A DNA stretch of 64,000 bases from Buddleja alternifolia (lineage: Eukaryota > Streptophyta > Magnoliopsida > Lamiales > Scrophulariaceae), in NCBI GenBank assembly GCA_019426215.1, contig CM033404.1, forward strand, positions 3,658,001 to 3,722,000. The letters are read 5' to 3'. The notes beneath the pieces are model-generated. The model searched no databases. It had not been told where the DNA came from and was given only the letters and a program-made list of their open reading frames with translations. The position numbers and the translations under genes are program-made. Each line of letters starts with the position of its first letter. Position 1 is the stretch's first letter. This document shows, in pieces, positions 1 through 11,366 of the stretch.

Positions 1-46
1 CAATTTCATTCATAGGAACCAAAAAGCGCAAATATAAACTGACACT

Positions 47-90
47 TTCTATATATATACATATATGTGTGTGTGTGTGTGTGTGTGATC
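47..90. repeat. AT/GT microsatellite
   Basis: A run of AT dinucleotides passes into about 11 GT units. It lies in what should be the first intron of the minus-strand gene whose first exon is at 146-400. Confidence 0.9.
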
Positions 91-145
91 TTTCAGAATG
101 ACTTATTCAGCAAAAAGCAGACAGATAAAGTTAAAGAATTAGAAC

Positions 146-400
146 CTGAAGCTGATTATCTGGGTTGGATTGAGGTTTGGTCGACGAAGTAGAAGAATTA
201 GCTCGATCTTTATCTTCAGCTCGTGCAAGAAGAAGCTCATTTCTACACAGCAACGAGAATCTCGCGCTATCTCTTTGTCGCAACCAAGCTGAAGATTGAG
301 GTAAAAGATTAACAGGCGGAGGCGATCGATTTATCGTGAAATTGTGAGACGAAGAGTAACAGAGATTGGTTCGAACTGGATGCGGAAAAGCAGTAGACAT
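146..400 (-). CDS. First exon of a probable plastid-targeted protein (partial gene)
   Basis: An 85-codon open exon starts MSTAFPHPVRTNLCYSSSHN and runs to a clean splice donor (CAG/GTTCTA, donor GT at 145-144); the rest of the gene would lie left of the window. The N-terminus is rich in Ser, Asn, Pro and Arg and poor in acidic residues until about residue 65, which is typical of a chloroplast transit peptide. The tail is charged and Ser/Thr/Gln-rich. I chose the ATG at 400 because the frame upstream simply translates a TA microsatellite into Ile-Tyr repeats, which is better explained as 5' leader. The family is not recognised. Product and localisation are inference; the exon itself looks intact and is the least damaged host coding piece here. 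Confidence 0.6.
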
Positions 401-405
401 TGCTG

Positions 406-408
<3 letters not shown>

Positions 409-445
<37 letters not shown>
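409..445. repeat. (TA)n microsatellite in the 5' leader of the minus-strand gene
   Basis: About 18 TA units lie 9 bp upstream of the chosen start codon at 400. Confidence 0.9.
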
Positions 446-448
<3 letters not shown>

Positions 449-580
449 GGATTTGGGAAGTTGAAGAAGATGACAGTGAATGGAGTGGATGGGATTTAGA
501 GTGTGCTTTGTAGTATCAGAATATGAGAGAGGGAAGGGAATGGGTATCAGCAAATTTAGCATATCCGTTAGTTTGGTCAT

Positions 581-1099
581 TGGTGGGAGTGTCGCTCTTT
601 GGCAATAGCGTTTTCTTCCTTGCTATTTGGTAAAAGCGTGCAATGTGAATTGCTTGAATTGGTTACATACTAGATTTTAAAGAGATTTTTCAATTCAATT
701 TAGATCAAAATGTTTAGATTGCATTTAATGGCCAAATCTACTTGGATAAATTTTGATGTGAGATCACTTGTTTATTTTCATTTTTCCAAATAGAAAGGGA
801 TACCCTAGTGACTAGCTCGACAAATTGGCTAACGCCTTATATTTCTTTTTTATTCTAGACGATGGGAGATATCCTGACCTAATAAATTCAGGCCGATAAT
901 TTTTTTAATTATGAGTCACACAGACCCTATAAAACTCCAGATTAGGAGAGAAAAATTACAACTGGTAACAGTCACTTGAACCCAAAACTTCCCACATGAA
1001 AGTGAAAGCTGATATTTTTTTTTTGTTACAGTGGGAAAAAACTAAAAGTTACATACTAGCCTCAAGAATATCAAGACAAACGGGGGTGGGGGGCAATCC
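581..1099. other. Upstream region of the minus-strand gene, no gene seen
   Basis: AT-rich sequence without a credible coding exon. It should include the promoter of the plastid-targeted gene at 146-400, but no single TATA box can be chosen with confidence. Confidence 0.4.
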
Positions 1100-1267
1100 G
1101 GATTCTCTATTGCAAATGGTGTTACATCTCCTATTGCATTCACCTCTATACATGACATGTGTGCAAAATTCAAATCACTTATATATTTAAGAAAACGATT
1201 TATATATTTGTCATGCATAGAATAAATGCAATAGGAGATGCAACATCATTTTGCAATAGAAAATCTT
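1100..1267. mobile_element. Short inverted-repeat MITE
   Basis: The left arm around 1110-1145 (TTGCAAATGGTGTTACATC) is matched in inverted orientation around 1220-1258, with CCTATTGCATT in both arms. The centre is AT-rich. No unambiguous target-site duplication was found, so the superfamily is unassigned. Confidence 0.55.
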
Positions 1268-1957
1268 GTTTGGGGGGGTCCCTCCCATACGTGAAGACCT
1301 TCTTCCAAATCATGAGCTAAACTTGCCAAAACATTTGCTGCGCTATTTCCGTCTCTTTTTGTATGTTAAATAAAGCTCGACCATGGTTTGTTGAGAAAAT
1401 TTCTACAATCCTGAATAATGTTGCCAAGTAGGTGTAACTCAATTTTCCCATGTTGAACAAGTTTACATACCACTTCCGAGTCCACCTTATTTCATATCTT
1501 AAAATATATATCTCTTATCTATTAGAATTAACACATGCATTTCTCCTTTCCACTGAAACTGAAATATTCCAATAAGATCCATTCAGAGTCTGATGTCAAA
1601 TACTGCCAATTCCTGAACAAATTGCACAACGTGAGCCCAGGGCCCAATTTCAGCTAGTAAAATTTCAAGATTTGGAGAGCCCAAAAAGTGAAAGCCAAAC
1701 ATAGGCTTCCACAAATACAACTACAGCTGTTGGTTTAGTCCCAATTAAAATTGATGGTCAACAAGCTGGATTTGTCCATTGGGCCTCTACCACCCCACCC
1801 GTTTTTAACCCTTCCCAATGATTCCTACGACATCCATTTTCATTTTTATTTTGGGTTTTTCCAAGGTCCCATAAACTTAGAACTAGTCCCCTTGAAAAAA
1901 GAAATACAACAAATATTAGTGACACGATGCGCGAGAGTTAAAATTGTCATTAATTAA

Positions 1958-2152
1958 CCCAAAACTTGTTAGTTTAGTGATATCAGTTTTTATTGTTATG
2001 TGAGAGGTCCTAGGTTCAATTGTAGGATGTCAAGCTGTGCCTTTTCTCTTCTTATTTGGATTTTTATAAGGTTTGTGTAGCCTATGATTAAAATTATCCG
2101 TCCGAATTTGTCAAGTCAGGGTATCCACTCGTCTCGAATTAAAAGAAAAAAA
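1958..2152 (+). mobile_element. tRNA-derived SINE
   Basis: A 195 bp element has an A-box-like stretch (TTAGTTTAGTGATATCAG, near 1969) and a B-box-like stretch (GGTTCAATTGTAG, near 2012), and ends in an A-rich tail. It is flanked by a perfect 13 bp target duplication, TGTCATTAATTAA, at 1945-1957 and 2153-2165. The sister segment in unit 2 (near 29290) has one copy of that site and no insert, which fixes both boundaries. Confidence 0.85.
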
Positions 2153-2165
2153 TGTCATTAATTAA

Positions 2166-2374
2166 TCCGCTCCATAATTATTGTGTAGGCATCTAGGTAT
2201 AAAGGACTTCGAACTGAGCTTGTGACCTTTCTAAGGCTTTCCACAGTCCAAACATGGATCAAAATTTTGTTTCGAGAATGAGTTTCGAGTTGTTAAATAT
2301 TTGCAACGTTTCGGAAACGTTTCGAAAACACTAAAGAAAACTTGTAAAATGGGTAAATTGGGAGTTGCTTTTAT
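2166..2374. other. Non-coding unit-1 sequence
   Basis: The part up to about 2260 aligns with unit 2 near 29300-29370. No gene is seen. Confidence 0.5.
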
Positions 2375-2510
2375 GGGTCATTCTATGTTGTGGTCTCGGT
2401 CCATAATACACCATTGGATCCCACAACAGGAGCATTTACTAAAACACCTTCTCATCTAATGGTGTATACTACACCGGGACCATTGGTACCGGTGTAACAT
2501 AGAATTTCTC
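2375..2510. mobile_element. MULE-type MITE, 136 bp
   Basis: Imperfect terminal inverted repeats (GGGTCATTCTATGTTGTGG against GAGAAATTCTATGTTACACC) are flanked by a perfect 10 bp duplication, TTGCTTTTAT, at 2365-2374 and 2511-2520. A duplication of 9-10 bp points to a Mutator-like transposase. Confidence 0.75.
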
Positions 2511-2737
2511 TTGCTTTTATAGTCTATTAGCCAAAAGTCACGATTTTATGTTAGATTTATTCCATCTACCTTGTTAAATATATCAAATTCCGAAAAGTAA
2601 AAGAAGTAAAGTTGGGTTGAAGTTTGTCATCCATAATTACATGCCTAACAAGTTTCTAGATAAAGAGTTGCTTAGCCATATTTTGAAAACCTTCGGTCCC
2701 AATCAACTTTGTACTTTGGAGTTGGATTAAAGATTGA

Positions 2738-2892
2738 GGCTGTGTTTGTTTTTGTTTTTAAACATATTTTGGTCAAAATTTATTTTTGCTTTATGATTTT
2801 TTGCTCAAAATGAACTTTTTTGGTTAAAAAATTTGTCAACTATTGTCTTTCTATTTGTATCTATTTTAGAGTGCCTACTAATTACATGAATT

Positions 2893-2923
<31 letters not shown>

Positions 2924-3154
2924 CCATAATATTACAATTATTTAAAACTTATATTATATTATATTTTTCAATTATTAAATAATTATAAATATAACTTTTC
3001 AGACAAAAACTTATATGATTTGACTGCTACAGTAACTTTTGTTTCTTGTAAAAATAATATCAAACACAAAACCAAACATATTTTCATCAAAATACACAAC
3101 TTTCAATAAATTTTTTCACTAAAAAAAAACCCCAAAATAAAAACAAACACAACC
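2738..3154. mobile_element. PIF/Harbinger-like MITE, 417 bp
   Basis: Terminal inverted repeats start GGCTGTGTTTGTTTTT and end AAACAAACACAACC, flanked by a 3 bp duplication TGA. Termini and part of the interior (CAGACAAAAACTTA...ATGATTTGAC) resemble the longer element at 27534-29104. The superfamily is inferred from TIR style and 3 bp duplication. A TATA microsatellite sits near 2898-2921. Confidence 0.6.
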
Positions 3155-3860
3155 TGAACTTTTAAACTTTTTTTGTTTTTTGTTTTTTGATAAATAACTA
3201 TTTATTAAATACATACACAAATAACAAAATATTATTGAATTAAAAGTTAATTATTCCTAATTCCCATCAACTACCTGAGTTTCTATTCAAAGTCTTTCTC
3301 CTTTATTTATTAATTTTGTAGAGAAAAATTCTTAGCCACAACTTTAGGTGTCTTGGGAATTGGATCAATAATCATCCTTCCACATTAAAATTTGGGATAA
3401 TTGCATAAAACCCCCTGTGTTATTTCAAAAATATTAAAAAACCTCTATATTAACGAAATAGGCTAATCACCCCGAATTGATTTTCTTTTAAGCTTAAAGT
3501 CTTCAGAGTTCTATTTTTGTTGCTTTGTTCTGTTCTGAAATTGTACAGAAACTCGATTGAGATTCTCCTTTGGTTAAGTATATATATCCTTTGGAAATTT
3601 TGTTCTTTAGTTTTTTCAGATTTATATGTTGAAAAAAAACCCCACAGATTTGGGAATTGGGATCTGGTAGTTTGGATCTTTCACCATTCTTTCAATAACC
3701 TCCACCATTCCTTCACCAAGGACCACCTTCAATAACCTCCACCATTCTTTCATATGCATCGAATTTAAAAAAGTAAAATTCATTAGTGGTTGCCTTTACT
3801 TTCAAGAGTCCATTCCAAATTGATATTTTTTTTTTAATTCGTAAGACGGGTAATGTTGAT
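3155..3860. other. Non-coding AT-rich spacer
   Basis: No gene or complete element is recognised. The last ~60 bp belongs to the duplicated backbone and matches unit 2 near 29783-29855. Confidence 0.5.
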
Positions 3861-3916
3861 GCCTATTTAGTTGCAAGAAATTTTGGTGATTTAGCAGAGG
3901 GAACTATTGTCCCATA

Positions 3917-5000
3917 AAAGTTTAATTGATTCTCTTTCCTTTGGCTTCCTTATACACACAAGGATTAGTTCCTTGATTTATGCTTTACTTTGGCTTCCTT
4001 ATACACGCAAGTATTAGTTCCTTGATTTATGTTTTATTAATGAGGAGTATTGACCAAGGAGGGGTATGAATGAAATATTGTTAAGTTTACTCTGGCATGA
4101 GGCGAAGTGCTCTGGGATTATCTATAGCCTTTTCCGTCATGTAGACAATGTAGTTTAATTAGTCGGGCCCTACAAAAGTTTAATTGATTCTATTTCCTTT
4201 GGCTTCCTTATACACGTAAGTATTAGTTTCTTGATTTATGCTTTACTAATGAGGAGTATTGACAAAGTATGGGCAAGGACGGGGCCAGGAATTTTACTGA
4301 GGGGGACGCGGTACGGTATGCTATATTTATGGAGGAAAATATAATAAGGAACTAGGTTCTGTTACAACTTTTGACATACTTTATACTCTTATATCTCTTT
4401 CGTTATAGCTAGGATTTTGAGTTTGGGGGAAGGGGGGGCAACTCAAAGAAAAGGAAGAAAGTATGATATTTTTCGATTTTGAAAGGGGGCTAAATTCAAT
4501 ATCAAAAATTTTATAAGGTAAAAGAAATAATTTTTCAAAATGAGAGGGGGCCAGCACGCCCTCCACCCCCCCTGGCTCCGTCCCTGAGTATGGGTATGTA
4601 TGGAATATTGTTAAGTTTGCTTTGGCAGGAGGAGAAGTGCTCTGGCATTATTAGCAACCTTTTCCGTGATGTAGGCAATGTAATTTGATTAGCTGGGCAC
4701 CACAAAAGTTAACTGATTCTTTTTCCTTTGACTTCCTTAATACACGTAAGTATTAGTTCCTTGCTTTATGCTTTACTACTGAGGAGTATTGACTACGGAG
4801 GGGTGTGAATGAAATATTGTTAAGTTTGCTTTGGCAGGAAGAGAAGTGCTCTGGCATTATCAATAGCCTTTTCCGTGATGTAGACAATGTAATTTGATTA
4901 GCCGAGCCCCACAAAAGTTTAAATGATTTTCTTTCCTTTGGCTTACTTATACACGTAAGTATTAGTTCCTTGATTTATGCTTTATTAATGAGGAGTATTG
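3917..5000. repeat. ~210 bp tandem satellite, left part
   Basis: Monomers share TTTCCTTTGGCTTCCTTATA, a GAGGAGTATTGACCAA block, GAAATATTGTTAAGTTTGCT and GAAGTGCTCTGGCATTAT. The GAAATATTG landmark lies at about 4071, 4601 and 4810. Subtracting the hAT MITE plus its duplication (321 bp) gives a 209 bp period. The first monomer has an extra ~45 bp internal duplication (CTTCCTTATACACGCAAG, near 3995). Confidence 0.85.
4274..4586. mobile_element. hAT MITE inside the satellite, 313 bp
   Basis: Terminal repeats are CAAGGACGGGGCCAGG and CCTGGCTCCGTCCCTG. A perfect 8 bp duplication AGTATGGG lies at 4266-4273 and 4587-4594. The interior has no transposase. Confidence 0.85.
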
Positions 5001-5160
5001 AGGAAAATTTAAATAATTAATACAAAAATAAATGAAAAATAAGAAAATGTTATAAAATTTTGGATATATCAGGAAATAACACAAAACGCTATAGGGTGTA
5101 GCGTCTCACGTTAGAGAAGTTATAGCCTATAGCGTATCACAATGTAATTTTTTTTATAAA

Positions 5161-5201
5161 ATTAAAGTGAGACGCTATAGCCTATAGCGTCTCACTTTAA
5201 T
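5161..5201. repeat. 41 bp perfect palindrome in the left TIR
   Basis: The left half ATTAAAGTGAGACGCTATAG is followed by one C and its exact reverse complement. A near copy lies in the right TIR around 8736-8776. The half-site GCTATAG/CTATAGC recurs several times between 5085 and 5201. Confidence 0.95.
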
Positions 5202-5217
5202 ATACATATTTTTAATT

Positions 5218-5245
5218 GTTATCACGGTCGTTTGACCGTGATAAC
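5218..5245. repeat. Hairpin GTTATCACGGTC-GTTT-GACCGTGATAAC
   Basis: A perfect 12 bp stem with a 4 nt loop. Its counterpart in the right TIR at about 8690-8717 has loop AAAC, so the two copies are exact inverses. Confidence 0.95.
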
Positions 5246-7715
5246 ATGAATTTTTTTTTGCTTGCCGTATTTTTTCACTCGGGCATTGAAATGAGTTCAT
5301 TTTTGTGCGGTTACAAATTTTATATGAAACTTTACAATTTATATGTTCAAGTCGAAATTTAAAAATGAACGAAAAAGGGAGAAAAATGAGGCAGAAACAT
5401 AGACAAAATCATTATTTTCTTTAAAAAATTACTCTAATGTTTCCTTTTTACTTGTCGTATTTCTTCATCAAAATGAGTTCATTCTTGTGCGATTACAAAG
5501 TTTATATGAAACTCTACAATTTATGTGCTCAAGTCGAAACCCAAAAATAAACGAAAAAGGGAGAAAAATGAACCGAAAACAAGGAAAAAAATTATTATTT
5601 TCTTAAAAAAATTGCTCTAAAGCTGCTTTTTTGCTTGCCATATTTCTTTACCTGGTCATCGAAATGAGTCAATTCTTATGCGGTTACAAAGTTTGTATGA
5701 AAGTCTAAAATTTATATGTTCAAGTCGAAACCCAAAAATACACAAAAAAGGGAGAAAAATGAGCCGGAAACAAGGAAAAAAATAATTATTTTCTTAAAAA
5801 AATTGCTCTAATGCAAGGTCTTAAATATCGGTTTTGGAGTTGATATCGGTATAGTAAATTTACGGAAATTTTGATGGAAATTTCGGGGATATTCAAAATT
5901 TCGGTTTTGATTTTAAAGAAATCATGGAAATTTATAAAAATATTTGGAAATTTGCAATAAAATTTTGGGTAACTTTAATTATCATTCTTATGCATCTTTT
6001 ACATCAATAATATTCTATATATAATATATGGATAATGAATTTGTTAAATAATATCATTAAAAACTGTTGCGAGAAATATGAGATAAATATAATTTGATAA
6101 TAAGACAATAATCAAATCTCATAGAAACTTCATTAAAATAAAATTACCAAAATTTAAGGAAAAATTACTACTCAATACCACATTGAGTTTTTAGGAGGAT
6201 CGAAATCGCTATCACTAGTATCTGTCCTACCTCTACTTCATATTGCAAGTGAAAATTATTAGTTACATGTTGACAATATTCCGCCCATGACATGGAATGT
6301 TGGTAGTACTCCATATAATGATGATGATGATATCCTTCTGGTGTTGAATCTTGAAGAACCCCAATGGATACAACATACTCGACAGAAGTAGTAACATAAA
6401 CCTGTGACAAAGGATATGAGTAGGGTTGGTGTGGCATTGTATCCACTGAGTATCCACAATGTGTCCAAGGTGGACACATATTATATGAATTCAATCCATA
6501 TTATGTGTATAAATATAATTTTCTAATTATATGATATTTAAAAAAATTAAAAATATATATAAAAAAAATTTCGGTCGAAATTTCATTTTCGGTAAATATT
6601 TCGGGAAATATCGAGTTTCGGCCAAAATTTCGATGGATATTTGACAAAAATATTTTAAATTTAGGGAAATTTCGGGTTTCGGTCGAATTTCGGAAAATAT
6701 TTTGCAAAATTGGATCGAAGGTTCGATTTCGCTTCGGAACCCCCCGAAATCCGAAATTTCGACCGAAATTTCGATGTTTCGGTCGAAATTTTAGACCATG
6801 CTCTAATGCTGCTTTTTAGCTTGTCGTATTCCTTTACCTGAGCATCGTAATGAATCCATTCTTGTGAGGTTACAAAGTTTATATAAAATTCTACAATTTA
6901 TATGTTCTACTCCCAAAAATGCAGGAAAAAGGGAGAAAAATGAGCAGGAAACAAGAAAAAAAATCATTATTTTCTTAAAAAAATTGCTCTAATGCTGCTT
7001 TTTTGCTTGCCGTATTCTTTTACCCGGACATCGAAATGAGTCCAATTTTTTATGGTTATAAAGTTTATATAAAAGTTTACAAATTATATGTTCGGGTCGA
7101 AATTCAAAAATGCACAAAAATGGAGAAAAATGAGCCGGAAACAAGGAAAAAATTATTTTCTTAAAAAAATTGCTCTAATGCTATTTTTTTGTTTGTCGTA
7201 TTCCTTCACCCATGCATCAAAATGAGTCCATTCTTATGCGGTCACAAAGTTCATATGAAAGTCTACAATTTATTTGTTCAAGTCGAAACCCAAAAATACA
7301 CGAAAAAGGAAAAAAAATGAGTCGGAAGCAAGAAAAAAAATCATTATTTTTTTTAAAAAAAATTTCTCTAATACTGCTTTTTTGCTTGCTGTATTCCTTT
7401 ATCCGGGTATCAAAATGAGTCTATTTTTGTGTGGTTACAAAGTTTATATGAAAGTCTACAAATTATATGTTCGGGTTGCAATCCAAAATGCAATGAAAAG
7501 GGAGAAAAATGAGTCGGAAATAAGAAAAAAATCATTATTTTCTTAATTTAATTGCTCTAATGCTGCTTTTTTGCTTGTCGTTTTCCTTTACTCGGACATC
7601 AAAATGAGTCCATTCTTGTGCGGTCACAAAGTTTATATGAAAATCTACAATTTATGTGTTCAAGTCAAAATAAAAAAATGCACGAAAAGGGGAAAAAAAA
7701 TGAGCCGGGAGCAAG
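5246..7715. repeat. Subterminal ~190 bp repeats, direct orientation (left arm of MULE 'a')
   Basis: About eight head-to-tail monomers, interrupted by the nested MITE 5815-6799. Conserved blocks: GCTTGCCGTATT, CATCGAAATGAGTCCATTCT, GTTACAAAGTTTATATGAAA, CAAGTCGAAACCC, AAAGGGAGAAAAATGAGC and AAAAAATTGCTCTAATGC. The same blocks occur in the MULEs at 30991-39590 and 49992-61740. Confidence 0.9.
5815..6799. mobile_element. MULE-type element with TTTCGG-rich ends, 985 bp
   Basis: Ends are AAGGTCTTAAATATCGG and TTCGGTCGAAATTTTAGACCAT, flanked by a perfect 10 bp duplication GCTCTAATGC (5805-5814 and 6800-6809). The ends are rich in GAAATTTCGG motifs. The centre holds a minus-strand 108-codon frame (6168-6494) rich in His, Tyr, Ser and Pro. 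It could be a captured exon fragment, but I do not recognise it. Confidence 0.8.
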
Positions 7716-8690
7716 CATGGACTTTCATATAAACTTTGTTTAAGAAAATAATAATTTTTTTTCTTATTTCCGGCTCATTTTTCTCCCTTTTTCGTTTATT
7801 TTTGGATTTTGATTTGAAAACATAAATTGTAGATTTTCATATAAACTTTGTAATCATACAAGAATGGACTCATTTCGATGCCTGGGTTATGAAATTAGGC
7901 AAGCAAAAAAGCAGCATTAGAGCAATTTTTAAGAAAATAATGATTTTTTCTTTGTTTCCGGCTCATTTTTCTCCTTTTTTCCTGCATTTTTAGGTTTTGG
8001 CTTGAATATATAATTTGTAGACTTTCATATAAACTTTGTAACTGCACAAAAATGGACTCATTTTGATACCCGGGGCAAAGGAATACAATAATCGAAAAAG
8101 CAGCATTAGAGCAATTTTTTGAAGAAAATAATGATTTTTCTCCCTTGTTTCCAGCTCATTTTTCTCCCTTTTTCGTGCATTTTTGGGTTTCGACCCAAAC
8201 TTATAATTTGTAGACTTTCATATAAACTTTGTAATCACACAAAAATGCACTTATTTCGATGCCTGGGTAAAGGAATACGACAAGCAAAAAAACAACATTA
8301 AAATAATTTTTTTAAGAAAATAATGATTTTTTCATTCTTTTCGGCTCATTTTTTCCCTTTTTCATACATTTTTGGGTTTTAATTTGAACATATAAATTAT
8401 AGACTTTTATATAAACTTTGTAACTGCATAAGAGTGGACTCATTTTGATGTCCGGGTAAAGGAATACGGCAAGCTAAAAAGCAGCATTAGAACAATTAAT
8501 TTTTTAAAGAAAATAATAATTTTTTTTCATTGTTTTCGGCTCATTTTTCTCCCTTTTTCGTTCATTTTTGGGTTTCGATTTAAACACATAAATTGAAGAG
8601 TTTCATATAAACTTTGTAACCGCACATGAATAGACTCATTTCGATACTCGAGTGAAGGAATACGACAAGCAAATAAAAAGTAATTTATAT
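7716..8690. repeat. Subterminal ~190 bp repeats, inverted orientation (right arm of MULE 'a')
   Basis: About five monomers in reverse orientation (CTCCCTTTTTCGTGCATTTT, CATATAAACTTTGTAA, GACTCATTTCGATGCC, AATACGACAAGCAAAAAA). The orientation flips at about 7715-7735, where partial monomers meet, giving the element an overall foldback architecture. Confidence 0.9.
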
Positions 8691-8936
8691 TATCACGGTC
8701 AAACGACCGTGATAACAATTAAAAAAATATTTATTAAAGTGAGACGCTATAGGCTATAGTGTCTCACTTTAATTTTATATATATAAAAAATTATATTGTG
8801 AGATTCTATAGGCTATAGCATCTCTAAGGTAAGACACTATAGCATATAGCGTTTTGTGCTATTTTCTGATATATCCAAAATTTTGTAATATTATCTTATT
8901 TTTTATTTAGTTTTGTATTAATTATTTAAATTTCCC

Positions 8937-9650
8937 GTAGTATTGACCAAGAAGGGGGTATGAATGAAATATTGTTAAGTTTGCTCTCACAGGAGGAGAA
9001 GTGCTCTGGCATTATCAACAGCCTTTTCCGTGATGTAGACAATGTAATTTGATTAGCCGGGCCCCACAAAAGTTTAACTGATTCTCTTTCCTTTGGCTTC
9101 CTTATACATGTAAGTATCAGTTCCTTGAATTTATGCTTTACTAATGAGGAGTATTGACCAAGTAGGGGTATGAATGGAATATTGTTAAGTTTGCTCTGGC
9201 AGGAGGAGAAGTGCTCTGGCATTATCAACAGCCTTTTTTGTGATGTAGACAATGTGTTTTTTAGCCGGGCCCAACAAAAGTTTAACTGATTCTCTTTCCT
9301 TTGGCTTCCTTATATATGTAAGTATTAGTTCCTTGATTTATGCTTTACTAAGGAGCAGTATTAACCAATGAGGGATATGAATAGAATATTGTTAAGTTTG
9401 CTCTGGCAGGAGGAGAAGTGCTCTGGCATTATTATCTGGCGCTTTTTCCGTGATGTAGACAATGTAGTTCGATTAGCCGGTCCCACAAAAGTTTAACTAA
9501 TTCTCTTTTTGTTGGCTTCTTTATGCACATAAGTATTAATTTCTTGATTTATGTTTTACTAATGAGGAGTATTGACCAATGAGGGGTATGAATGAAATAT
9601 TGTTAAGTTTGCTCTGATAAGAGGAGAAGTGCTCTGACATTATCAGCAAC
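8937..9650. repeat. ~210 bp tandem satellite, right part
   Basis: Continues the array of 3917-5000; GAAATATTG-type landmarks lie at about 8965, 9175, 9382 and 9593 (spacing 207-211 bp). Unit 2 has no array at the equivalent site (near 29858). Confidence 0.9.
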
Positions 9651-11136
9651 CTTATATTATATTCTCAAAGACTTCACGTTAAACATTATTGTCAGACACT
9701 TTTTTGTGCTGTCTTTTGTTTTTTTTAAAAAAGAAAATTCTCAATATTAAGTGCATCTGGATTAGCTTTTTTGATGCTTAATTATTTTGTATAGTTGGGA
9801 TTGGTCGAGATAACCATGTTGGAGTAATTATTTGAAGAAAAATGCTTCTTGCATAAAATTGATTACTAGAAAATATTATGAGTTATTTTATACTCCATTA
9901 ATAATTTCTTGCATTTTTGTTCTATACAATAATATGATCGATTTTGCTAGTAGACTGCGTGAATTGAACTTGAATTAGATTAAATTGGGTTTATATTGGA
10001 TTTTCAAGACCGACATATTGTTTAGTCGATTTCCCATTAAATAAACCCGTCGTAACACAAAATGATTGAAATTGAACTCTAAAATATATACTTACTAGCA
10101 ATATATAAAACTATTGATTGCATTGTTTCAACCACTTTAGCTCAAACGATTAACCTTGAATGGTTTTTTTAGAGGAAAGTGGTCATTTTATTTAATTAAA
10201 TAGAAAGTTTGCAACGTCAAGAATAATACAACTTAGACTGTTTCTAACGATATAGTAATAACAATGGAAGCACCAAATATCAAGTTTCTTCAAAATAACA
10301 AATCGTAAGAACTAACAAACGAGTACAAGAAAACTCTTGTGTAAAAGGCCACACTCTTATTCAAAGAGAGACGAAACTCCCATTTGAGAGAGAAAAGTAA
10401 AGTCCTATACGAGAGAGAAAACAAAATACTAAGCAAAATATCTAAAAAATTATATAAAATCTAATGTATCGTCCGTCTTCATGTCAGATTCATCTCTGTA
10501 TCGTTAAACCTTCTCCATCCCATCAAATTTGCAATTGGGATACACAGTTTGAAGGAGGGTGTTCCAACCCAGCCCGCCGACGATGGTGACATCAATCAGG
10601 GACGGATCCAGGAATGACTAATTGTGGGGGCTGGATTACCTTTTTTTTAATAGTTATACGTATATACTTAAACTTATTTTAGTTTTAATAAGTAAAATAA
10701 AAATTATCAAGTTTAAGAAATAATAAAATTAATTTTTAATAAACTTACAGTAGTTTCAAAGTATATAAGTCATTTTCAAAAAAGTTTATTGATGTTGTAC
10801 ACGATGTTATTTGATATCATTATATTCACTGTAATAGATTTCATATTCCATCTTATTTCTTAGTCTATTTTTCACTAATTTCATGGATGAAAGGAACCTT
10901 TCAATCGTTGCAGTAGTAACTTGAACATATTGTGTGGTGGATATTTTTTGGGAATTAGACTCCCGAAGGCACCAAGTATCACCTCATTAAAAGGTGACTG
11001 GGAGGCTGATGAAACTTTGTTGATTACGTCGTCGGCCCCTCATATATAATTTATAATCTTATCAATAGAATTACGTCGGTCGTCATTGTCTGTTAGATTC
11101 ACAAAAGTGTGAAAATATTTGATATTTTGTATTTCA
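9651..11136. other. Intergenic duplicated backbone upstream of the ankyrin/PGG gene
   Basis: The segment 9650-9960 aligns with unit 2 at 39970-40220. Near 10596 a hAT-like end (CAGGGACGGATCCAGG) is visible but I found no partner end. No gene is supported. Regulatory elements of the ankyrin gene would be expected here but none can be singled out. Confidence 0.45.
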
Positions 11137-11315
11137 GGCTAATCTCATTTTGGTCCTGTAAGTAGGCACAAGTACATATTTAGTCCTCCACTTTATGAAA
11201 GTTTTTCATTGAGTCCCGTAAATTTTAAAAAGTCTCACTTTTGGTCCCAACCGAATATTTCATTCAAAACTTAACGGTCAACTCCGTTAGTCACATTTTG
11301 ACCCATTTCTTTTGG
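11137..11315. repeat. Transposon end fragment with 'TTTTGGTCC' repeats
   Basis: Successive motifs (CATTTTGGTCCTGTAA, TTTAGTCCTCCACTTTATG, TCACTTTTGGTCCC, ACTCCGTTAGTCA) resemble the ends of the MULE at 13678-14805. No opposite end or target duplication was found, so this looks like a relic. Confidence 0.5.
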
Positions 11316-11366
11316 GAAGAATTCACGCATAAATGCACTCACACATGGATTATATTCAATATCACG

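Larger units (their letters stand above)
5001..8936. mobile_element. Palindromic (foldback-like) MULE, member 'a', non-coding
   Basis: Terminal inverted repeats of about 240 bp start AGGAAAATTTAAATAATTAA at the left and end as the inverse (TTAATTATTTAAATTTCCC) at the right. The 9 bp duplications are GGAGTATTG (4992-5000) and GTAGTATTG (8937-8945), one mismatch. Removing element plus duplication (3945 bp) restores the 210 bp satellite period exactly between landmarks 4810 and 8965, which supports the boundaries independently. The interior is almost wholly a ~190 bp repeat, head-to-tail in the left arm and inverted in the right arm. No transposase is encoded. A 985 bp MITE is nested at 5815-6799. 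Confidence 0.85.

Noticed and set aside
131..580. 149-codon minus-strand frame starting at 580
   Set aside because: The first 60 codons include a translated TA microsatellite (IYIYIY); the conserved-looking exon starts at the ATG at 400.
1969..2025. tRNA gene
   Set aside because: A- and B-box-like motifs are present, but no cloverleaf can be drawn and the piece is the head of a SINE.
5246..8690. Regular repeats resembling a CRISPR array
   Set aside because: Units are ~190 bp with no short repeat/unique spacer alternation, lie in a plant MULE and invert midway.
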